From contig JBFMFY010000012.1 of NCBI GenBank assembly GCA_040751955.1, forward strand, positions 1 to 64,000: 64,000 bases of DNA. Direction: 5' to 3'. The position numbers and the translations under genes were made by a program. The DNA is from SpSt-333 sp040751955 (lineage in GTDB: Bacteria > Bacteroidota > Ignavibacteria > UBA10030 > UBA8401). Shown piece after piece: positions 1-7,696 of this stretch (positions are counted from its first letter, which is position 1; the number at the start of each line of letters is the position of its first letter). The notes beneath the pieces are model-generated. The model had not been told where the DNA came from. It was given only the letters and a program-made list of their open reading frames with translations, and did no database searches.

Positions 1-138
1 TTTTCTCGTGCACAAGACGAAACACTGACCTTTCCTCTTTTTTCCTCATTCGTTTTTTGTATATTCTCGTTACTAAAATCATATCATAAGTTCTTTTGAT
101 AAATTTCCCGGCGGCGAGTCACGAGGTATTGTTTTGTC

Positions 139-192
139 ATGCCAGCGTACGCTGGCATCCAGTTTCTGGATTCCGGCTTTCGCCGGAATGAC
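139..192. repeat. Intergenic double-hairpin repeat
   Basis: Two inverted repeats lie side by side: a perfect 20-bp palindrome at 139-158 (ATGCCAGCGT and its complement) and a second stem, ATTCCGGC/GCCGGAAT, at 170-189. The unit begins with gtcat at 136 and ends with atgac, so the whole element is itself a terminal inverted repeat. This is the form of the short palindromic repeats scattered between genes in many bacteria. I see no gene in 1-277, and this repeat is the only structure there. Confidence 0.7.
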
Positions 193-277
193 GCCGCAAG
201 CGGCGGGGAATTCAACCCGTAGAGATTAATAAACCGATGGCATGATTAATCTATAAATTATACAATCATTCAATAAC

Positions 278-817
278 ATGATCCTATCCGATAAAAAAAT
301 CCTCGCCGAAATGAAACGCGGTACGATAGTCATCAAGCCGTTCAATAGAAAATTCCTCGGCTCCAACAGTTACGATGTCCATCTTGGAAAATATCTGGCG
401 GTGTATGAAGACGAAATTCTCGACGCAAAGCATCACAACAAGGTGCGGCACTTTGAGATACCGAAGGAAGGGTTGATCCTTGTTCCCAGCAAGTTATATC
501 TCGGAGTGACGGAAGAGTACACCGAAACGCACGCGCATGTTCCGTTTCTTGAAGGAAAAAGTTCGATCGGACGTTTGGGAATCGACATTCATGCTACGGC
601 GGGAAAAGGAGATGTCGGTTTCTGTAACACATGGACTCTCGAAATTTCCGTCCGCCAGCCGGTGCGAGTGTACGCAGGAATGCCGATCGGGCAATTAATT
701 TATTTTGCGTTGGACGGCGACGTGGAAGTGCTCTATAGCAAAAAGAAGAATGCGAAATATAATAAGCGGACGATCAAGCCGGTGGAATCGATGATGTGGA
801 AGAATTTTAAGAAGTAA
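278..817 (+). CDS. dcd: dCTP deaminase
   Basis: A cytoplasmic enzyme that deaminates dCTP to dUTP, feeding dTMP synthesis. The 179-residue length fits the Dcd family. The core motif lies near residues 92-125, EGKSSIGRLGIDIHATAGKG followed by DVGFCNTWTLEI; the Ser-Ser-x-x-Arg segment and the following His/Thr/Ala residues form the nucleotide pocket in this family. The C-terminal PGMPIGQL-type segment appears as AGMPIGQLIYF. It stands alone before a divergent type of gene (a secreted peptidase), so it is probably monocistronic. The ATG at 278 gives the expected N-terminus MILSDKKI. The assignment is from family knowledge and the motif is directly visible. Confidence 0.93.
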   Translation: MILSDKKILAEMKRGTIVIKPFNRKFLGSNSYDVHLGKYLAVYEDEILDAKHHNKVRHFEIPKEGLILVPSKLYLGVTEEYTETHAHVPFLEGKSSIGRLGIDIHATAGKGDVGFCNTWTLEISVRQPVRVYAGMPIGQLIYFALDGDVEVLYSKKKNAKYNKRTIKPVESMMWKNFKK

Positions 818-969
818 TTCAAAAAATCTGAAACACATAGGTACATAGGAAACAAAGAGAAAGAAAGGATTGTACGATCCGCTTTTTTGATTTTGCCTCT
901 CTCCCATTTTTACTGTACTTTGACACACAAATCTTTTATCCTTGCGTTCAACATCAAAGGAGTCTTCTC

Positions 970-3015
970 ATGAAAAACGGATTAATGTTTATACTTTTGT
1001 GCCTCTTGGTAGTTTCTTTTTCTGCATCCCAAACCATCCGCCCGCTGCAACTGGATGATATGTTCATGATACAGCGTGTCAGCGATCCGCAACTTTCGCC
1101 GAATGGAAAAACTGTCGCCTATGTTGTGACCGTCGTGGACAAAGCGGCTAACAAAACCAACAGCGATATCTGGCTCATTCCAACAACAGGCGGAACAGCA
1201 TCGCAATTGACCAACTCGCCGAAACATGACCGCCATCCCCGTTGGTCGCCGGACAGCAAATCAATTCTGTTCGAATCGAATCGCGGCGGATCGTACCAAC
1301 TCTATCTTATTGATGTCGCGACCGGACAGACAAAACAACTGACCACGATCTCTACCGAAGCGACCGGCGCAATCTGGTCGCCGGATGGAAAGAAGATCGC
1401 ATTTCTCTCGTCAGTCTTTCCGGAATTTTCCGACAAGCCGTTTGCGGAAGCCGATGCGCTGAACAAAGCGAAGCAGGAAGCGCGCGACAACAGTCCTGTG
1501 AAAGCACGTTTGTTCACAAAGTTATTGTACAGGCATTGGGACAGCTGGGTGGAAGATAAACGACAACACGTGTTTGTGATGAACGCCGATGGAAGCGATC
1601 CGCGTAACGTTACGCCGGGTGACCGCGACGGTGCGCCGACATCTTCAACATTCTCCGCCGGGGATGAATATGATTTTTCTCCCGATGGAAAAGAACTTGC
1701 ATACACCACAACACCGATCCCGGTCCATGAAGAAGCATGGAGCACCAATCACGACATCTACACCGTGAATCTTGAAACGGGAGAACGAAAACAGGTCACG
1801 ACGAATCTTGCTGCAGATGGATTTCCACGCTATTCTCCCGACGGAAAATATCTCGCATACCGCGCACAATCCCGCGCAGGATTCGAAGCAGACCGCTGGC
1901 AGTTGATGCTGCTGGATCGTTCCACAGGGAAAGCAAAAAGTATTACACCGAAATTCGATACGAATGTAGAGGCGTTCACATGGTCGGCAGACAGCAAGTT
2001 GTTGTATGTGGCTGCAGAAGAAAAAGCAAACACGCCGTTGTGGTCAATCTCTCTTAATGGAACAATAAAGAAAGTAATCGACAATGCAACAAACCACGAC
2101 GAAAATATTTCAGCCGACGGTACAACGCTCGTCTTCACTCATCAAACATTGACACGACCGGTCGAAATTTATACAGCAAACTCGGACGGATCGAACATGC
2201 AGCAACTGACGCATGTGAATGACGAATTGTTCAAGCATGTAGAAGCAAGTGAAGTCGAATATGTGTGGTTCGACGGCGCGAACAAAGCGAAGGTGCAGAT
2301 GTGGATCGTGAAGCCGCCTTTCTTTGAAGCGAAGAAAAAATATCCGCTCGTGTACATGGTGCACGGCGGTCCGCAAGGTGCGTGGGGAAATGGATGGTCA
2401 TACCGCTGGAATCCCGCACTTTGGGCTGCGCAGGGATATGTCGTTGCACTTCCCAATCCTCGCGGCTCGACAGGATTCGGACAGAAATTTACCGATGAAA
2501 TCTCCCGCGACTGGGGAGGAAAAGTTATTACTGATTTGATGAACGGCGTCGCGTATCTCGAAAAACTTCCGTACATCGACAAGACGAAAATGGCGGCAGC
2601 AGGTGCGAGTTACGGCGGCTACGTGATGAACTGGTTCAACGGGCATACCGACAAATTCAAAACGCTCGTCTGTCACGACGGCGTATATAATTTCCATTCC
2701 ATGTACGGTACGACGGAAGAGGTGTGGTTCGACGAATGGGAACACGGTATTCCGTGGGAGACAAAAGATTTGGATAAATTCTCGCCGCACGCGTATGCAA
2801 AGAACTTCAAAACGCCGACGCTGATCATTCACAACGAGCTCGACTTCCGCGTTCCACCTACCGAAGGGATGCAACTCTTCACCGCTCTGCAGCGAAAAGG
2901 GATCCGGTCGAAATTCCTCTACTTTCCCGACGAAGGGCACTGGGTGCTGAAGCCGGGAAACAGCGAACTGTGGCATAAGACGGTGTTTGAATGGCTGGCG
3001 GAGTATTTGAAGTAA
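970..3015 (+). CDS. Secreted S9 prolyl oligopeptidase-family peptidase
   Basis: A 681-residue serine peptidase of the S9 (dipeptidyl peptidase IV/acylaminoacyl peptidase) family. It opens with a signal peptide (MKNGLMFILLCLLVVSFSAS), so it acts in the periplasm or outside. Residues 30-400 hold repeated blades of the type SPDGKxIAF, a WD40-like propeller. The alpha/beta hydrolase domain follows, with the HGGP oxyanion segment, the nucleophile Ser547 in GASYGGY, Asp625 in NELDFRV and His657 in DEGHWV, so the triad is complete. AAGGAG lies 8 bases before the start. It probably releases dipeptides or N-acylated residues from imported peptides; the exact specificity cannot be read from sequence. 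Confidence 0.93.
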   Translation: MKNGLMFILLCLLVVSFSASQTIRPLQLDDMFMIQRVSDPQLSPNGKTVAYVVTVVDKAANKTNSDIWLIPTTGGTASQLTNSPKHDRHPRWSPDSKSILFESNRGGSYQLYLIDVATGQTKQLTTISTEATGAIWSPDGKKIAFLSSVFPEFSDKPFAEADALNKAKQEARDNSPVKARLFTKLLYRHWDSWVEDKRQHVFVMNADGSDPRNVTPGDRDGAPTSSTFSAGDEYDFSPDGKELAYTTTPIPVHEEAWSTNHDIYTVNLETGERKQVTTNLAADGFPRYSPDGKYLAYRAQSRAGFEADRWQLMLLDRSTGKAKSITPKFDTNVEAFTWSADSKLLYVAAEEKANTPLWSISLNGTIKKVIDNATNHDENISADGTTLVFTHQTLTRPVEIYTANSDGSNMQQLTHVNDELFKHVEASEVEYVWFDGANKAKVQMWIVKPPFFEAKKKYPLVYMVHGGPQGAWGNGWSYRWNPALWAAQGYVVALPNPRGSTGFGQKFTDEISRDWGGKVITDLMNGVAYLEKLPYIDKTKMAAAGASYGGYVMNWFNGHTDKFKTLVCHDGVYNFHSMYGTTEEVWFDEWEHGIPWETKDLDKFSPHAYAKNFKTPTLIIHNELDFRVPPTEGMQLFTALQRKGIRSKFLYFPDEGHWVLKPGNSELWHKTVFEWLAEYLK

Positions 3016-3100
3016 GAGCAATCAAGAAAAAAAGCGCAAGGTTTATACAAAAACATTATGTACTTTGAAATTAAGAATCCATTCATAAATTGGATCTAGT

Positions 3101-3745
3101 ATGTCCAATCGTAATCTCTGGGATAATGAAACCGAAATTTTATTTTTTAATGAAGCATTAGCGCATTTCTCAGAACCTGAGCAATTATTTTATAATTTAG
3201 AAGATGGCTATTTTGCATATGTCCCCAAGGGTTCTGACGCTGAAGGACAGACGTTACAAAGCAGAAATACACTTATTGGTCAATTTACAGAAAAGTGGTG
3301 CAAGTCCCTGCTTTCTCCAATTGCAAAAAACTTTGACTTATTCGCAATTAATGGAGTGATTTGCGATGAACTTGGTTTGACTGGAAGATCGGGTGCGGAT
3401 TTAGCATTTTGTAGTAAAGATTCTATACAACAACGTGCGGAAGATGTTAAATTAATTTTTGAAATTAAAATGAGTGTTGTTTCAAACTACAAACTTGATA
3501 AAAGTACAAAGACAGTCTCATTTATTGAAGATTATACAACTCACAAAGGAAATCCATCGTTGCTCCGCTCTGATTCCATGTTAAAAGCAATCGGTAAATC
3601 AATAAACATTCGGGTTTCGGGACCCGCATCAACTAAAATTCCGATTGTGGTATTGGGTAACAGCCCTATTGCAAAATCTTATCAAGAAAAAGTTGATTAT
3701 CTAAGAACGTCAGGCATGTGCCTATTTTTCTTAAGCCTTAATTAA
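3101..3745 (+). CDS. Putative PD-(D/E)XK restriction endonuclease
   Basis: A 214-residue protein that I do not recognise as a named family. Residues 113-130 (SGADLAF, then LIFEIKMSVV) have the spacing and hydrophobic setting of a PD-(D/E)XK nuclease core, with Asp in SGAD and Glu-x-Lys in FEIK as likely metal ligands. It opens an AT-rich gene block with an HNH nuclease, a DNA methyltransferase and an Mrr domain, which favours a restriction enzyme. It is preceded by 85 bases without a gene and followed 7 bases later by a small ORF in the same direction. The fold is an inference from this motif and the neighbours; no close homologue was identified. Confidence 0.5.
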   Translation: MSNRNLWDNETEILFFNEALAHFSEPEQLFYNLEDGYFAYVPKGSDAEGQTLQSRNTLIGQFTEKWCKSLLSPIAKNFDLFAINGVICDELGLTGRSGADLAFCSKDSIQQRAEDVKLIFEIKMSVVSNYKLDKSTKTVSFIEDYTTHKGNPSLLRSDSMLKAIGKSINIRVSGPASTKIPIVVLGNSPIAKSYQEKVDYLRTSGMCLFFLSLN

Positions 3746-3752
3746 CAAGGGA

Positions 3753-3950
3753 TTGTATATGTTACAAACCAAAAAGTTTGTGGTTAAAATTTATTACAGT
3801 GGATATTGTACATATGAAGTAGATGCAGATAATGAAGAAAATGCCATTGGAAAAGGGAGAATGATTGATATCAATAGAAACGAATTATTTACCAATTTGG
3901 AGAATTGGGAAGAAGCAGACGAAGCGATAGAAATCAGGGTGAAAAGATGA
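3753..3950 (+). CDS. Small acidic hypothetical protein
   Basis: A 65-residue ORF with strongly alternating hydrophobic residues at the start (KKFVVKIYYSGYCTYEVDAD), then an acidic helix. Its stop overlaps the ATG of the HNH gene at 3947 by four bases (ATGA), which suggests translational coupling in a restriction-type operon. AAGGGA lies before the start codon. I do not recognise the family. It could be a controller or accessory protein, but it has no visible helix-turn-helix. It is probably real because of the tight spacing on both sides. Confidence 0.5.
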   Translation: MYMLQTKKFVVKIYYSGYCTYEVDADNEENAIGKGRMIDINRNELFTNLENWEEADEAIEIRVKR

Positions 3951-4777
3951 AAAAGGAGAAATCAGATATTCCTTTCGAGTATGTAACAATCAAAACTACA
4001 ATAGGACGTATCAGGAAGGGTTTACTTGCTATCCCCGTTTCATTAATCGACCTATTTCCTCAAGATAAGAGAGAAATAGTTGTAATAAATGAAAGAGGTA
4101 AAGAAGAATTTAAACCATTTACACCGTGGAATAGTAGTAGTAGAGAATGTAGGATTGGTGGTTTGAAAGACTTTTATGAAAAATATTCTATACAAAGCGG
4201 AGAAGAACTTGTTATTCAAATTCTAGAAGGTAACAAGTTCAAGATCGTTCCTGAACGAGTTTTTAAAAATAATATAGTTAATCTTGAAAAAAGTTTTGAA
4301 TTGGCAAGTACGGAACAAGAACTGAATAAATACTTAGATTTACTCTGTACGGAAACAAAAAAGACAAAAGAGGAAGTCGCAAAAAGTGAATTCTTGAGGA
4401 CGTTATCGAACAAACCAACTCAACGAAAGTCTCGTTTAATAATGGGAAAAACAAAAGAGACAGTACCACTTTTTATTAGAAAGATACTTTTAGAGATTTA
4501 TAAAGGTAAATGTCAGATATCGAACTTTACTTTTCTAACTAAAGCCGGATTACCTTATTTTGAAATTCACCACATTAAACCAGAGTTAGGACACCATTTT
4601 AAAAACTTACTAGTTGTATCTCCAAACGTTCATGCCCAGTTTACTTACTCAAACACTGAAGAATATTTTGATAATGAAGGGTGGCTACGGAAAGTTAAAT
4701 TTAATGATGATGAATTTTTTGTTAGACAAGCAGTTGATTTTATCGCCAAAGATTATTTCAAAGAAGTACATTATTAA
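3947..4777 (+). CDS. HNH endonuclease with N-terminal barrel-like domain
   Basis: A 276-residue protein. I placed the start at the ATG at 3947 (MKKEKSDIPF), which overlaps the upstream stop; an earlier in-frame start at 3905 would read through the coding end of the small ORF. The N-terminal 110 residues (GRIRKGLLAIPVSLIDLFP ... SGEELVIQIL) look like a B3/EcoRII-N type DNA-binding barrel. The C-terminal part carries an HNH motif: CQIS near residue 190, then FEIHHIKPELGHHFKNLLVV and SPNVHAQF, with His-His, Asn and His as catalytic and metal residues. It probably cleaves DNA, either as the restriction enzyme for the adjacent methyltransferase or as a modification-dependent nuclease. The domain call for the N-terminus is tentative. 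Confidence 0.75.
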   Translation: MKKEKSDIPFEYVTIKTTIGRIRKGLLAIPVSLIDLFPQDKREIVVINERGKEEFKPFTPWNSSSRECRIGGLKDFYEKYSIQSGEELVIQILEGNKFKIVPERVFKNNIVNLEKSFELASTEQELNKYLDLLCTETKKTKEEVAKSEFLRTLSNKPTQRKSRLIMGKTKETVPLFIRKILLEIYKGKCQISNFTFLTKAGLPYFEIHHIKPELGHHFKNLLVVSPNVHAQFTYSNTEEYFDNEGWLRKVKFNDDEFFVRQAVDFIAKDYFKEVHY

Positions 4778-4850
4778 CTAATCATTATCAAACAGCGAAA
4801 ACGCCGTGTGCTCAGCATAATAAAAGGATGAAATAAATTGTATTCATCTT

Positions 4851-5630
4851 ATGATTACATCGCCGCCTTACAATGTTTCTAAAGAATATGATAAAGATTT
4901 GACGCTTGATGAATATCTCTCTTTTTTGAAAAATGTCTTTTCAGAAACATATCGTGTACTTGTAAATGGTGGTCGTGCTTGTATCAATATTGCTAATTTA
5001 GGTCGCAAACCGTATATCCCTCTTTCAGATTATATTTCAAAAATCATGTTGGATATTGGCTTTAATATGAGAGGCGAAATTATCTGGAACAAAGCGGCAA
5101 GCGCAAGTCCTTCGACTGTTTGGGGCAGTTGGTTAAGCGCTGCAAATCCAATTCTTCGGGACATACACGAATACATTTTGATTTTTTCAAAGGGTGATTA
5201 CAATAGAATTGGTAAGGATAAACAAAATACAATTACCAAAGAGCAATTTCTTGAATGGACAAAATCAATTTGGACGATGAATGCTGAATCGGCCCGCAAA
5301 GTCGGACATCCGGCACCCTTTCCTGAAGAATTGCCATACCGATTAGTTCAACTTTATTCTTTCAAAGATGATATTATTTTAGATCCTTTTATGGGTAGTG
5401 GTACAACAGGATTAACGGCGCTAAAGTGTGAACGAAAGTTTGTTGGATATGAAATAAGTGAGGAATATATTCGGTTGTGCAACAATAGAATTAGTGCATA
5501 CAAGAATCAAGGATTTATGGTTTTTGAACCGAACGAACGCTTATACCAAAAAAGAAAAACCAATAAAAAACATAAAGCAAAAAAGGATAAAAAAGTGGAA
5601 AAAACAGAGAGAAGAGAACGAGGAAACTGA
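4851..5630 (+). CDS. Beta-class DNA methyltransferase, N-terminus probably damaged
   Basis: A SAM-dependent DNA amino-methyltransferase (N4-cytosine or N6-adenine) of the beta class, since the catalytic motif IV (TSPPYN, residues 3-8) precedes the SAM-binding motif I (DPFMGSGTTG, near residue 181). Between them is the characteristic stretch GGRACINIANLGRKPYIPL. Relatives normally have 25-60 residues before TSPPYN. Here the only ATG places motif IV at residue 3. Read further upstream in the same frame, the DNA gives KDEINCIHLMITSPPYN, which matches the family, but it is cut off by two consecutive TAA codons at 4818-4823. The C-terminus is a lysine-rich tail that overlaps the Mrr-domain ORF in another frame. 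Function is likely reduced or starts from a non-standard codon. Confidence 0.8.
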   Translation: MITSPPYNVSKEYDKDLTLDEYLSFLKNVFSETYRVLVNGGRACINIANLGRKPYIPLSDYISKIMLDIGFNMRGEIIWNKAASASPSTVWGSWLSAANPILRDIHEYILIFSKGDYNRIGKDKQNTITKEQFLEWTKSIWTMNAESARKVGHPAPFPEELPYRLVQLYSFKDDIILDPFMGSGTTGLTALKCERKFVGYEISEEYIRLCNNRISAYKNQGFMVFEPNERLYQKRKTNKKHKAKKDKKVEKTERRERGN

Positions 5631-6171
5631 TTCCCAGTCGGAAACAACTTCGTCACAGAATCCCACCGAACTTCTTGAAACAAGCTATCAAAATATACGT
5701 CAAGCGCTTGCTCAAGAAATTTTGGCAAAAGTGAAGTCCTCATCACCGCAATTTTTTGAACAATTGGTAATTGATCTTCTCGTGAAAATGGGATATGGCG
5801 GGACATTGCGCGATGCGCGGGCAATCAGCAAAAGCGGCGATGGGGGCGTTGACGGAGTAATCAAAGAAGATAAATTGGGGCTTGACGTTATTTACGTTCA
5901 AGCAAAGCGATGGGAAAATGTAGTTGGGAGACCTGAATTGCAAAAGTTTGTTGGCGCCCTTGCGGGCCAGGGAGCAAAGAAAGGGATTTTCATAACTACA
6001 TCAGAGTTTACCTCAGATGCATTGAACTATCAACCAAAAAACGAAACAAAAATTGTGTTGATCGATGGCGAGCAACTTGCGGAGTACATGATGGACTACG
6101 ATGTCGGCGTATCGAAGGATCGAAGTTATGACATCAAAAAAATTGATTACGATTATTTTGAAGAAGAATAA
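5458..6171 (+). CDS. Mrr-type restriction endonuclease catalytic domain
   Basis: From about nucleotide 5680 the reading frame encodes the Mrr catalytic domain: RQALAQEILAKVKSSSPQFF, FEQLVIDLLVKMGYGG, then SGDGGVDGVIKED, LDVIYVQAKRW and GIFITTSEFTSDA. Asp in GVDG and Gln-Ala-Lys in VQAKRW are the modified PD-(D/E)XK core of Mrr proteins, which cut modified or foreign DNA. Full Mrr is about 300 residues with an N-terminal winged helix; that part is missing. The first 60 codons of this frame lie inside the methyltransferase gene and include no convincing start. The domain is in the +1 frame relative to the methyltransferase, across a tract with five A6 runs (5548-5604), so it may be a frameshifted fusion partner or a truncated gene. 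Confidence 0.8.
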   Translation: MRNIFGCATIELVHTRIKDLWFLNRTNAYTKKEKPIKNIKQKRIKKWKKQREENEETDSQSETTSSQNPTELLETSYQNIRQALAQEILAKVKSSSPQFFEQLVIDLLVKMGYGGTLRDARAISKSGDGGVDGVIKEDKLGLDVIYVQAKRWENVVGRPELQKFVGALAGQGAKKGIFITTSEFTSDALNYQPKNETKIVLIDGEQLAEYMMDYDVGVSKDRSYDIKKIDYDYFEEE

Positions 6172-6179
6172 TCAAGTCT

Positions 6180-6755
6180 ATGACTACGACGATTGCATAT
6201 AAGAAGAGAAAAAAATCATCTTCCATAGTCCCTTTCGAAATAATCGAACAACACATCCTGTTTATTCGGGGTCAAAAAGTATTGTTGAGTAATCATCTTG
6301 CTGAACTCTACCAAGTGAAGCACAAAGTTCTCATGCAGTCTGTCCGAAGAAATCTTAAGAGATTCCCTGATGATTTTATGTTTCAGTTATCACCCGCAGA
6401 ATTTAAAAACTTGAAGTCACAATTTGTGACTTCAAGTTGGGGTGGAATTCGGAAGCAGCCATATGCGTTCACGGAGCATGGAGTCGCCATGCTTTCATCA
6501 ATCTTGAACAGTGATCGTGCGATTCAGGTAAATATTGAAATTATGCGCACTTTCACACGACTGCGAAATTTGTTGTTGACAAATAAAGAACTTGCCGAGA
6601 AACTTAAAGAACTCGAAAAGAAGTACGATGAGCAATTCAAAGTCGTTTTCGAGGCGCTTCGTCAACTATTGACACCACCTGAAAAACCGAAGCATCCTTT
6701 TGGGTTTACAATTGAAGAACCAAGAATTCCGTACCAAAAAAAGTATCGACAATGA
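6180..6755 (+). CDS. ORF6N-domain DNA-binding protein
   Basis: A 191-residue protein with an ORF6N domain (residues 15-110): VPFEIIEQHILFIRGQKVLL, AELYQVKHKVLMQSVRRN, KRFPDDFMFQL and RKQPYAFTEHGVAMLSSIL are family hallmarks. A coiled coil (ELAEKLKELEKKYDEQF) follows. ORF6N proteins occur in phages, plasmids and genomic islands and are thought to bind DNA. It is the last gene of the AT-rich insert. Its TGA overlaps the ATG of pyrF, and a perfect palindrome lies inside it at 6409-6437. Its biological role is unknown. Confidence 0.88.
   Translation: MTTTIAYKKRKKSSSIVPFEIIEQHILFIRGQKVLLSNHLAELYQVKHKVLMQSVRRNLKRFPDDFMFQLSPAEFKNLKSQFVTSSWGGIRKQPYAFTEHGVAMLSSILNSDRAIQVNIEIMRTFTRLRNLLLTNKELAEKLKELEKKYDEQFKVVFEALRQLLTPPEKPKHPFGFTIEEPRIPYQKKYRQ
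6409..6437. repeat. Perfect 29-nt palindrome inside the ORF6N gene
   Basis: Two perfect 14-base arms (6409-6422, ACTTGAAGTCACAA; 6424-6437, its complement) flank a single T. The palindrome encodes the peptide LKSQFVTSS of the ORF6N domain. Such symmetry inside a coding region is unusual; it could be an autoregulatory operator or a cruciform. Confidence 0.75.
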
Positions 6756-7570
6756 CATTTTATTCTTTACTGACTTCAATTCAGCAAAAAACAAACTCTC
6801 TTCTCTGCATCGGACTCGATACGGATGCAAAAAAAATTCCTGTACATTTGCGATCGAAGAAGAACATCATTTTGGAATTCAACAAGCAGATCATCGGGGC
6901 AACAAAAGATCTCGCCTGCGCTTACAAGATCAACTTCGCGTTCTATGAAGGATTAGGAAAAGAAGGGTGGTCGATCATCGAACGAACACGCGCGTTGATT
7001 CCCTCTTCCGTTCTCACAATCGCCGATGCGAAACGGGGAGATATCGGCAATTCATCGGGATACTACGCAAATGCGATCCTGCGGGAATTGGATTTCGATT
7101 CGATCACCGTTGCGCCGTACATGGGAAAAGATTCCGTGCAGCCGTTTTTACAGGATGAGAAGAAAGGTGTTTTCCTTCTTGCACTGACATCTAACGAAGG
7201 AGCATTCGATTTTCAGTACAAAAAAGTAGGCGGACGCAGATTGTTCGAAGAAGTTGTCGTCACATCTCAACAATGGACGACACGTGACAATCTTGGTTTT
7301 GTCGTCGGCGCTACAAAATCGAAAGATATTCAGTCCGTGCGCAAACTTGCGCCGACTGCGCCGTTTCTTGTTCCCGGCATCGGCGCGCAAGGAGGCAGCA
7401 TTGATGATGTCATTAAATACGGCTGTACGCCGGACGGATATGGAGTAGTCATCAATGCCAGCCGGAGCATCTTGTATGCTTCAAGCAGAAAAGATTTTGC
7501 CGATGCCACACGGAACGAAGCGATGAAACTGCGCGACGAGATAAATTCTATTCAAAAAAAATATTATTAA
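6752..7570 (+). CDS. pyrF: Orotidine-5'-phosphate decarboxylase
   Basis: Catalyses OMP to UMP, the last step of de novo pyrimidine synthesis. The 272-residue length and the active-site motif DAKRGDIGNSSGYYANAI (near residues 91-108) place it in the longer type 2 PyrF group found in Mycobacterium, Bacteroidota and related bacteria; Lys and Asp of DAKRGD are the catalytic residues. LCIGLDTD at the N-terminus and PGIGAQGG near residue 208 are phosphate-binding segments. The start codon overlaps the stop of the ORF6N gene (ATGA at 6752), which is odd because the upstream gene belongs to an inserted block. Confidence 0.95.
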   Translation: MTFYSLLTSIQQKTNSLLCIGLDTDAKKIPVHLRSKKNIILEFNKQIIGATKDLACAYKINFAFYEGLGKEGWSIIERTRALIPSSVLTIADAKRGDIGNSSGYYANAILRELDFDSITVAPYMGKDSVQPFLQDEKKGVFLLALTSNEGAFDFQYKKVGGRRLFEEVVVTSQQWTTRDNLGFVVGATKSKDIQSVRKLAPTAPFLVPGIGAQGGSIDDVIKYGCTPDGYGVVINASRSILYASSRKDFADATRNEAMKLRDEINSIQKKYY

Positions 7571-7578
7571 AAAGATTG

Positions 7579-7682
7579 TCATTGCGAGTCCAAACGTTGT
7601 TGGTTTGGACGAAGCAATCTCCCTCGCACTACCAGATTGCCGTGTCGTTCCGATAGAAAACATCGGAACTCCTCGCAATGAC
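7579..7682. repeat. Interspersed repeat, GTCATTGCGAG family
   Basis: A 104-bp element bounded by the inverted ends GTCATTGCGAG (7579-7589) and CTCGCAATGAC (7672-7682). It contains the internal hairpin GTCCAAAC...GTTTGGAC, the GAAGCAATCT box and a stem TTCCGAT...ATCGGAA. A relative starts at 19925. It fills the gap between pyrF and the DUF2851 gene and is probably a non-autonomous palindromic repeat. Confidence 0.75.
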
Positions 7683-7696
7683 ACACACGACAAATT

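Noticed and set aside
2398..3021. Long open frame on the minus strand opposite the S9 peptidase gene
   Set aside because: It is a shadow of the coding strand: composition and absence of motifs show that the plus-strand peptidase is the real gene.
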